From Vitrella brassicaformis (lineage: Eukaryota; Sar; Vitrellaceae): a stretch of DNA of 26,259 bases. The notes beneath the pieces were generated by a model. It was given only the letters and a program-made list of their open reading frames with translations. It searched no databases and was not told the DNA's origin. Location: positions 86,466 to 112,724 of the forward strand of contig CDMY01000342.1 in assembly GCA_001179505.1 (NCBI GenBank). The letters are read 5' to 3'. Positions 19,975 to 26,259 of the stretch are shown here, in pieces (positions within the stretch are counted from its first letter, which is position 1; each line of letters starts with the position of its first letter). The translations under genes and the position numbers were made by a program.

Positions 19975-20504
19975 AAAAGAGTGTCAGTGTATGTGTGTGT
20001 TTTTGTGGGGATGGATCTAGCCACCTCGAGAATGACGTCCCTCGCGTCCATTCCCTCGTCGTTGAGCATTTCCTCCTCCATCTTGCCCTCCACCTCCCGC
20101 ACCTTGGCCAACACTGCCGCCCTCTCACGCTGCACAAACGCACTGTCGCCCTCTCCTCCCCCCTCGCCCTCTGTCAGCAGGCTATCAGCCACCTTCAGCT
20201 CCTCAGCCAGGTGCACCAGATGCTCGCAGTGAGGCAGCAGCCGCCGGCAGACTGCGGCCAAGGGCGGCTCAGTGGGTGCAGGCAGCCAGGGCGACTTGAT
20301 GCGGGGAGGGGTGGGCGAGAAGGCGCGCCGCTTGACCACCTCGGAGGCGATTGTGATGAGCTCCTCGTCGACGCCGCAGTCATCGGTAGCATGCGCAGCA
20401 TCGGAAGATTGGAACCGACGGCAGATGAGGAGCCCGCTGCAGGGCAAACGATGAGAGGGATAGCGGCTGATGATGGTGACGGTGGTCCAGCAGCTTCTGA
20501 TCAT
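18660..20504 (-). CDS. Organellar peptide chain release factor 1 (mtRF1/PrfA type), 6 exons
   Basis: Exons 20504-20025, 19933-19621, 19537-19392, 19275-19201, 19098-19001 and 18900-18660 join in phase to 450 residues. The factor reads UAA/UAG stop codons and hydrolyses the peptidyl-tRNA. Visible landmarks: [19 protein letters not shown] (domain 2), [10 protein letters not shown] with the RF1-type P-x-T tripeptide (about 239-241; RF2 would have SPF), GRIHTSA, and [20 protein letters not shown] with the catalytic GGQ (283-285). It ends with [14 protein letters not shown] and TVTDHR, then a tail richer in Gly and Glu than usual. The N-terminus ([19 protein letters not shown] and more Arg/Ser) looks like a mitochondrial presequence; no clear signal peptide for a secondary plastid is seen, but a plastid role is not excluded. 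Exon 2 most likely ends at a GC donor (gaag/gcaaga), which gives [15 protein letters not shown], matching the family. The last exon may start at 18900 or eight bases later as an in-frame alternative. It is divergent from the FMN reductase. Confidence 0.9.
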
Positions 20505-20707
20505 CAACCTCGGCAATGATGCAACTGCGCTGCATTCATCAGATCCATCGTAGATCTACGCTTGGCGTTATCAAAGGCGGCCCTGGGGCAATGCAAATGC
20601 TCTTTTTTTCTCGACAAACGCAGACAGACGCGAGCTTAGCTCGCAAAAGAGTTGTTGCATCACTTTTTGACTCATTTCGGCGCCCCGAGAGCAGCAGAGA
20701 AGCACCC
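20505..20707. promoter_or_regulatory. Bidirectional promoter region, RF1/FMN reductase
   Basis: 203 bases between two divergent start codons. The stretch is open in frame with the reductase from an ATG at 20516, so a longer N-terminus is formally possible, but that start lies 12 bases from the RF1 start. A ttttttctcg pyrimidine tract (20603-20612) and tcatttcggcgcc (20672-20684) stand out; neither is a motif I can name. Confidence 0.45.
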
Positions 20708-21815
20708 ATGGCTGCGAGTGGCAAAGCCCTCCGATTTGTTGGCGTGTCTGGGAGTCTCCGCAAGGCCTCGACCAACACAGGCCTCCTGCGCTACGCACAG
20801 ACGGCGCTGGCCAAGGAGGGCGTTTCCCTTGAGATGCACGACATCAGTGGGCTGCCGATGTTCAACCAGGACCTGGAGCCCAACGCACCCGACGTACGTA
20901 AGATGATGGAGGGATGGATGAGTGGCGGACAGGCGGCAGACATCAGAGAACGCTGAATGGTGCTGAGTGTGTGCATGCAATCATCGCAGGCAGTTCGAGA
21001 GTTCAAGGAGGCCGTGAAATCGGCCGACGGTGTCATCTTCGCTTGCCCCGAGTATGACAGACCAGGGCCGATTCCTCTCTCTTTTGTGTATCTGTCTGTC
21101 ATGATACTGCAGGTACAATTACGGTGAGCTTCACCGCCCTGACGCATCCATTGCCTCTCATTCACAGGGCAGAAAGACGTGCTGTGTCCTCATCGTTTCA
21201 TTGTCAGGTCTGAGTGGCGCTCTGAAGAATGCCCTCGACTGGGGCTCTCGGTCAGCAGGGGCCACATCACGTGCATGGTGTGCTCGTCCGTCCGTCTGTG
21301 TGTCTATGGGTTGTCTGCCGTCCTTGCTGCAGCACTCCCAACTGCTGGGACGGCAAGCCGGCGGCTGTCATGGGGGCCGGCGGTGGCTTCGGCACCAAGA
21401 ACGCACAGTGAGTGCTACACGAGAGTGCATGCCGGCCGTTCCTTCATCCAATTTGCTTGAGCTGTGTGCCTATTATGTCCATCTCAGATACCATCTCCGC
21501 GGCGTGAGAGGCGACACAGAGCATATGCTCGTCCATGTGCATGCTCACACGTCTTTTTTTTGTGTGTGTGGGTTGGGCGGTAGGTGTGTGTGTTTCTGAA
21601 CGTCCATCTGATGAACAAGCCGGAGGTATATTCGACAAGTCCACTCGGTGCCACACACGTGTGCGTGTCTCTCTCTGTGTGCGCAGGTGTGCATCAAGCG
21701 TTTTGAGAAGAAGGGCATCTTCAGTGACGACGGCGACCTCATTGAAGAGGAGTATCAGAAGCGTGTCGACCAGCTGTGTGCGTCATTCATACAGTTCGCC
21801 AAGCGCTCTCAGTAG
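20708..21815 (+). CDS. NADPH-dependent FMN reductase-like flavoprotein, 8 exons
   Basis: Exons 20708-20893, 20990-21051, 21113-21123, 21208-21250, 21333-21407, 21488-21503, 21584-21625 and 21687-21815 join to 187 residues, the usual length. Family marks: LRFVGVSGSLRKASTNTGLL (phosphate-binding loop of the flavodoxin-like fold, about 8-27), DISGLPMFNQDLE, ADGVIFACPEYNYGLSGALK then NALDW (the PEYN and KNALDW signature) and KPAAVMGAGGGFGTKNAQYH. Such enzymes reduce FMN, quinones or chromate with NAD(P)H in the cytosol or an organelle. Two exons are tiny: 11 bases (supplying Y-N-Y in PEYNYG) and 16 bases (YHLRG). Both are required to rebuild the signature, which makes them credible. The ATG at 20708 matches bacterial starts. 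The in-frame extension from 20516 (with internal Mets in MQMLFFSRQ) could instead be a targeting peptide. Confidence 0.88.
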
Positions 21816-22145
21816 CTACCTGCCTGCCCGCGGTGACAGGAAAGAGCGAGAGTAGATGAATGACCACGAGAGAGGAGAGAAGAGAGAAAAGAAGCTCAAT
21901 CCGGGCTTCTGAGCGTTTTGGCTGCATGAGCGGGACACGAGACTGCCTGATTAGTGCCGGTAGCAGCGACCGAGACAGTCACGGCTGGTGAACGAGACGA
22001 ATCCATCCAACCATCCCTGATGGCTCTCGCTACCAGCGTGCTCCTCCAAACGACACACACACACACACACACACAAACCCAACGAGCAGCCAGATGAAGG
22101 AAAGAGCAAAAGTCTCTGTTATCATGTCCATCAACCCCACACCCA
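21816..22145. other. Convergent spacer
   Basis: 330 bases between two 3' ends. It contains a purine-rich run (agaggagagaagagagaaaa, about 21870-21890) and a CA run (22053-22075). No gene or RNA is seen. Confidence 0.6.
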
Positions 22146-23468
22146 CTAGCCATAGATAGACACGCTCTTGTAGGGGCGGCTCATCCGCTGCTCGACGAAG
22201 TCAGGATAAGGCGACACAGACACCGATGGCCCCTCCCTCCTCCTCCAGGGAACAGGGAACGGCTGCACAGCTTTGTCCGAATCAGCACTCACCGGCCTCT
22301 TCTCATTCACATCAACAGGGCGAGACAGAGGCGGCAGCACACTCGACTGAGACCGCTTCATGCTCCTGGTCCGCAGCACAAACGCCGACATGGCCTCGCC
22401 CATCTTGTCGATCACCTCTGGACAGGAAGGGCAACGCAGTCGCACACCAATCACCGGGCGAGAGGATGAGGGATGTCCCCTTTTCAGTCTGTCTGGGCTG
22501 ACGAAGACGATGAATGTGCGCGGGAAGACTCTCAGGAACTGGGCGAGGGTGAGGCTGAAGGCGGTCCACACGCCCCTGCTCCTCACGCACTGGCGATAGA
22601 GCGAGAGCAAGGCACGGACAGTGTGCGTTTGGGGATAGGACCTGCAACGGCCACGAAATGGCACGTATCGTATGTCATCTGTTTGGCCTGTGTCTGTCTG
22701 TATGCATGCTCATACCTGAGTAGGTGAACAAGGTCTCTCGCTTCCCCATAGAAGATCTCCCACAATCCCCGCGAGAAGCGACACCTCACCACCGGCGGTA
22801 CGCCATCCGCATCCCTCTCGGCCACCCCCTCACCACTGCTTACCAGCCGGCTCTCTCCAGGGAGGGCCTTAAAGCTGTACCCACGCAACGTCTTCGTCGT
22901 TTCCTTCTTCTCTCGAGGGGTGGCGGACGGTGGTCTGGAGGGGCGGCGAGAGGAAGGCGGCCGGCTGGCTGTGCCGGGGCGGCTCATCCGTCTGTCGCGG
23001 AAGTACTTCTGCTGGTCTTCAAGTGGGGGAAGAGACATGTCAGCTGCTGGTTGGCCCTTTTGGTCCTTCAGTGCAGCGGCGAGAGTGAGCACCGTCCGGC
23101 CTTCGTGGGTGGTGGTGGGCGGCCCCCTGTGTCTGCTCCTCTTCCCCTGCCTGTCCCGCGTGTGCACCTCCAGCTCGACCGTGTCCTGCATGGTTGACCA
23201 AGAACAAATGCAGCTGCATTGCATTCAATTTGTTGTTGATGACATTGCAAGGCAAACATACCTCATCGACGACGGTGAAGCCCTTGAGAAGACTGTAGGT
23301 GCACCTCGGGTGGTCGTTGGCCGAGTAGAAAGTGGAGCGATTGTACGCCGCTTCGCGGAGGGCCTTGGAAGAATGAAGCGAAGGGGCTGACAGTGTCTTG
23401 GGCAATGCCATGATGTGTGGAATCGAAACGTTGCCGTACTGAGTGTTGACCCATGCCCCCTGTGACAT
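22146..23468 (-). CDS. Unknown protein, 3 exons
   Basis: Exons 23468-23262, 23185-22716 and 22641-22146 join in phase to 390 residues. I do not recognise a family. The N-terminus (MSQGAWVNTQYGNVSIPHIM) is followed by LLKGFTVVDE and a basic stretch of Arg/Lys/Thr. Residues about 110-150 are Arg/Ser/Pro-rich and disordered (RDRRMSRPGTASRPPSSRR). A more ordered part follows (FSRGLWEIFYGEARDLVHLL, then VRALLSLYRQCVRSRGVWTA and FLRVFPRTFIVFVSP), probably helical then a strand. A short motif occurs twice: RDRRMSRPGT in the middle and VEQRMSRPYK near the C-terminus, encoded by two similar DNA stretches (ggggcggctcatccg at about 22172 and 22978). There is no signal peptide or membrane segment. It is divergent from the light-harvesting gene, 110 bases away, which proves no functional link. 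Basic, Ser/Pro-rich composition would suit a phosphorylated scaffold, but that is a guess. Confidence 0.75.
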
Positions 23469-23578
23469 AGGAGGGGGAGGGAGGGGAACAGGGTTCGACG
23501 GAGTTTACAGCGATTGGGTACCTCGCAGATCGCAGCTGAGGAGGAGAGGCCAGCAGAAGCGTTGTGTGTTGTGTGAGA
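23469..23578. promoter_or_regulatory. Short bidirectional promoter region, unknown protein/light-harvesting gene
   Basis: Only 110 bases separate the start codons, so both promoters must overlap or lie within the neighbouring transcribed regions. A GGGAGG-type tract (23469-23487) lies next to the minus-strand start. Confidence 0.4.
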
Positions 23579-23880
23579 ATGAAGCTCCTGTTCATCCTGG
23601 TCGCGGCATCTGCCGTCTCCGCCCTGGCGTTCGTGCCGCCAACAAAGCCCCTTCTCTCTCAACGACACACACAGCTGGTGAAGCGCAGAGCAACGTACAG
23701 GGCATTCATCACACAGCACTTTGGATCTGTTGTCTGCTTACCTGGCTTTGCAGAAGGCGGCACCATCGACCGCCCCAGGTGTGGCGCCTCCCATCGGCTT
23801 CTTTGATCCCGCCGGCCTCTCAAGAGGTGAGCAAGACAACTTCGCGGACAGCACAGGGCATCCCTGTTACTCCCTCACGC

Positions 23881-23941
<61 letters not shown>

Positions 23942-24571
23942 CTTGTTTGTGCAGGTCTTGACACTGAGGATGAGGAGTTCAAATTCCTTCAGGCCGCGGA
24001 GATCAAGCACGGGCGCGTGGCAATGCTGGCGGTGCTGGGGTATGTCGTGCCCTACTTCTTCAAGCTGCCGGGCATCCTGGACACCACCACTGGCCTCGCC
24101 TTCGCTGATGTCCCGGCAGGGTACGTGTGGCTGATTTACGGATGGATGCCACCACACAGACTGATTTTGCACTGGAGTCGATTTGTGCCGTGTGTGTGTG
24201 GGGCGTGCAGGCACGCTGCGGTGACAAAGCTGCCGTCATTCGGGCTGGTGCAGATCCTGCTGCTCAATGGCATCCTCGAGGGAGCCACATGGGACATCAT
24301 GTACAAGGTCAGTCAGCCAATCGTGTGTGTGATGTGCTGTGATCTCATCGGTGACTGGCTCCTGCCTGCCTGCCTGTCTGTCTGTCTGTCTGTCTGTCTG
24401 TGCCTGCAGGAGCCCGGGTATGCTGGCCCCGGTCGGATTCCGATGATTCAGAAAAACCCCGAGAAGCTCAAGACCCTCGCCACCCAGGAGATCAACAACG
24501 GTCGACTGGCGATGGTCGCCATCCTGGGACTCATTGCACAAGAACTCATCGGCAATCCCGTCCTGAAGTGA
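23579..24571 (+). CDS. Chlorophyll-binding light-harvesting protein (LHC superfamily), 5 exons
   Basis: Exons 23579-23677, 23754-23826, 23955-24120, 24211-24307 and 24410-24571 join in phase to 198 residues. It binds chlorophyll and carotenoid in the thylakoid and feeds energy to a photosystem. The N-terminus MKLLFILVAASAVSALAF is a signal peptide with an A-F junction, followed by VPPTKPLLSQRH as a transit peptide: the two-part targeting used for plastids of secondary origin. Mature start: PPIGFFDPAGLS. Helix 1: EIKHGRVAMLAVLGYVVPYF with the chlorophyll-ligand Glu73 and Arg78. Helix 2: GLVQILLLNGILEG. Helix 3: EINNGRLAMVAILGLIAQEL with Glu172 and Arg177. The paired E-x-x-(H/N)-G-R motifs and the length fit the fucoxanthin/red-lineage type rather than the green Lhca/b type. 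The first donor (ctg/gtgaag) was chosen because it keeps frame with the next exon; a competing gtacag donor at 23693 would not. It belongs to a nuclear multigene family. Confidence 0.93.
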
Positions 24572-25177
24572 TTGCAGCGACAAGCAGAGACAGACAGAAA
24601 GAAGGACAGACAGCCGGCTGAGGCGTCCGCATGTAGAAAGCGACGGATGGGGAGTTTTTGCCCGTGGGGTATTGGAAGTTGAGAGTGCTTCCATCCATCC
24701 ATGCATGGATGGATGGATGGACGACGCGACGTGGTGAGGTGAGATGAGATGCGGTGCTAGCTATGCATGTACAGGAGACTTGGACTGTGGCAAGGTTGAG
24801 AAACAGTGTTGATGCATTGCGGGTGTCTCAGTCTGTCCGTCGGTCAAACACGGCACATACGCACGCACCATCACACCATACGTTCACGACCAACACACAG
24901 CCAACCCCTCACGCACCCCACCCAGATGATGCAAACAACCATTCGGTGCTTTCTAGGGGGGATGGATACCATACCTGTCTGTCTGTCTGTCGAATGGTGC
25001 TGGCCCGCTGTGGCTCGAACAGCAGCAAACGTTTGTACGACGTCGATTCTCAGGAGACGCTTCTTCTCGCCACCAGAGAGGCCCCGCTGCTTCTCGTCAC
25101 CAACCACCACATCACCAGCAGACAGGACTGCCCCCCGCACCCCTCAACATACGGACATCCCCCCGAAAAATGACCCT
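24572..25177. other. Convergent spacer with an ABC-signature-like open stretch
   Basis: 606 bases between two 3' ends. On the minus strand, 25140-25057 encodes GDVVVGDEKQRGLSGGEKKR, which resembles the signature region of ABCG-type transporters (VGD..RGxSGGExKR). No Walker A or B motif is near, and the frame degenerates into microsatellite sequence. It may be an exon fragment of a lost gene, an unrecognised 3' exon of the minus-strand gene at 25178, or chance. A palindrome is listed separately. Confidence 0.4.
24691..24716. repeat. Perfect 26-base palindrome of GGAT/ATCC units
   Basis: The run of CCAT units up to 24700 is mirrored by GGAT units from 24707, centred on atgcat (24701-24706), giving a 13-base perfect inverted repeat. 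Located about 120 bases after the light-harvesting stop, it could form a hairpin in the transcript's 3' region or simply reflect two opposed microsatellites. Confidence 0.75.
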
Positions 25178-26213
25178 CTACTGTACACCTTGCTCACGCG
25201 CTGCCAGCTCTATCTGGTGCTTGTCGTTGTCACTCTGGACGGGTAAATAGTGGCATCCATCGTGAGAACGCATGTTGACGCTCGTTTGTTGGGCACCACC
25301 ATCACCTGTCAGTCACGGTAGGCAACCACACACACGTGCAGACAACAGCCAGTCAGACAGACAGGAAAAGCACGGGCATGCCATGTGTTTCGAGAGAGCT
25401 CGCTGTGTGGTGCGCACCTCCCGGCTGGATCTTGACTTTCCTCAGGATAAACGGGTCATCCTCACTCTTCCCCCTGCACACACACACACACACACACACA
25501 CATACATACACCGCACAGAAGGAGAGAGACACGCACGCACAGAGAGAGCGCGCCAGCCAATACACACACAGTGACTCTTTGTGCGCGCGCGTGCGTGTGT
25601 CCATCCACACGTACTTGTCGCCCACAGGTGTGTCCCCGTCGACACCCTCATAGCAGCCAACGAGCACGCTGTAGTTCTCGCTGGGCACAGGCGCCTCCCT
25701 GCCCGGCTCCCCCATCCAATCGATGAAAGCCTGGACGTCCTTGACTGTCTTGAAACGGTCTGTCTCGAGCCAGCTGGTCACAAGCAAACGCTGGACATAA
25801 GGAGAGTGCTCGAACTTGAAGTAGCGGATGTCCTCGAGGTTGATGCGCACTGCTCGCCCTGCCGGGATGGCCGTTTCCTGTGGATGCGTCGCCGTTTCCT
25901 GCTGTGGGTGCGAACCGCTTCCGCCCATTTTCCTCCGACTGCTTTGGGACTCTTTCTCCAAGCCAGCAAACCTTCCCTCTCACAAGCAACTATCAGATCA
26001 TCGCCATCTTCTTTGCCGCCCTCCGCCTACTGCATCATTTCACCATCAGCTCACCGACAGACAGCCACCAACCTGCACCACACCAATCAAACCAACCAGC
26101 CTCGACGGCATGGACACAGAGTTCTCAATCACGTGTATCTTCATGCATACCTTGGACTGCAGTTGCAGCAGCTGGTCCAGGCTGTGCTCGATGCCCGCCG
26201 CTTCAGCCTTCAG
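25178..26213 (-). CDS. Unknown protein, 3' part (5' end outside window)
   Basis: Exons 26213-26151, 25898-25609, 25473-25418 and 25305-25178 stay in phase for 178 residues to a TAG. Exon 26213 begins at a ctgcag acceptor, so earlier exons lie beyond the window. The first piece is an amphipathic, probably coiled-coil helix (AEAAGIEHSLDQLLQLQSK). The main exon reads RINLEDIRYFKFEHSPYVQR, then LLVTSWLETDRFKTVKDVQA, FIDWMGEPG and YSVLVGCYEGVDGDTPVGDK, a globular-looking region I cannot place. The acceptor of that exon is a tandem cagcag, so one Gln may be included or skipped (start 25898 or 25901). The donor at 25608 (tacgt/gtggat) was chosen over one two bases away because only it keeps frame with GKSEDDPFILRKVK. 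The last exon is less certain: a donor-like caag/gtgtac just before the stop could continue towards the SGGEKKR stretch downstream. Confidence 0.6.
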
Positions 26214-26259
26214 CTGCAGGATGACACACACACGAAGACCATGACAAACAAACTCATGC

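Noticed and set aside
20516-20707. Upstream in-frame extension of the FMN reductase as the main start
   Set aside because: It would place the start 12 bases from the divergent RF1 start. The ATG at 20708 gives the normal family N-terminus. Kept only as an alternative.
23879-23954. Long TC/TG tract that might be a promoter or recombination hot spot
   Set aside because: It is explained as the third-exon acceptor context of an intron in the light-harvesting gene. Similar tracts occur in most introns here.
1-26259. tRNA, rRNA, CRISPR array or complete transposon
   Set aside because: I found no tRNA-like GGTTCRA boxes with arms, no rRNA cores, no spaced direct repeats with unique spacers, and no transposase or reverse-transcriptase motifs in the frames I read.

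Overview
The window looks like nuclear DNA of a gene-dense, GC-rich photosynthetic alveolate. A chromerid such as Vitrella is my best guess, from gene style rather than a database match. The reasons are: genes cut into many short exons with mostly GT-AG introns of about 60-250 bases; introns that very often carry TG/CA or GTCT/GACA microsatellites and end in tgtgcag-like acceptors; a light-harvesting protein with a signal peptide followed by an A-F junction, as expected for a plastid of secondary origin; and many head-to-head gene pairs with short spacers. I see no tRNA, rRNA or CRISPR. Exon coordinates in the entries were worked out by hand from splice sites, reading phase and family similarity. 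None is confirmed by transcripts.

Layout. (1) 75-3887: a divergent pair, a nine-exon atypical kinase on the minus strand and a thirteen-exon glycine/alanine/tyrosine-rich protein of unknown function on the plus strand. (2) 3826-9407: a duplication scrapyard made from that pair. It holds a frameshifted copy of the first exons of the unknown gene joined directly to a decayed kinase copy, a third kinase fragment, two copies of an unclassified repeat of about 175 bases, and a second copy of the unknown gene's last exon with its 3' flank. (3) 9408-10909: a kelch-repeat protein. (4) 11457-12118 (minus) and 12337-15497 (plus): a divergent pair, a MAPEG-family membrane protein and an F-box-like leucine-rich-repeat protein with a very acidic tail. 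(5) 16326-20504 (minus): a complete organellar class-I release factor (RF1 type) and, downstream of it, a nearly identical tandem copy that lacks the original first exon but can be joined in frame to a different upstream exon. (6) 20708-21815: an NADPH-dependent FMN reductase-like gene with 11- and 16-base microexons, divergent from RF1. (7) 22146-23468 (minus) and 23579-24571 (plus): an unknown protein divergent from a chlorophyll-binding light-harvesting protein. (8) 25178-26213 (minus): the 3' part of an unknown gene that runs off the window.

The genes do not form one pathway. Plastid light harvesting, organellar translation termination and redox or membrane detoxification functions sit side by side, as is usual in a compact eukaryotic genome. 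The most interesting parts are the chimeric RF1 copy with its conserved reading frame, the likely GC-AG intron in both RF1 copies, the microexons, and the kinase family with altered catalytic motifs.
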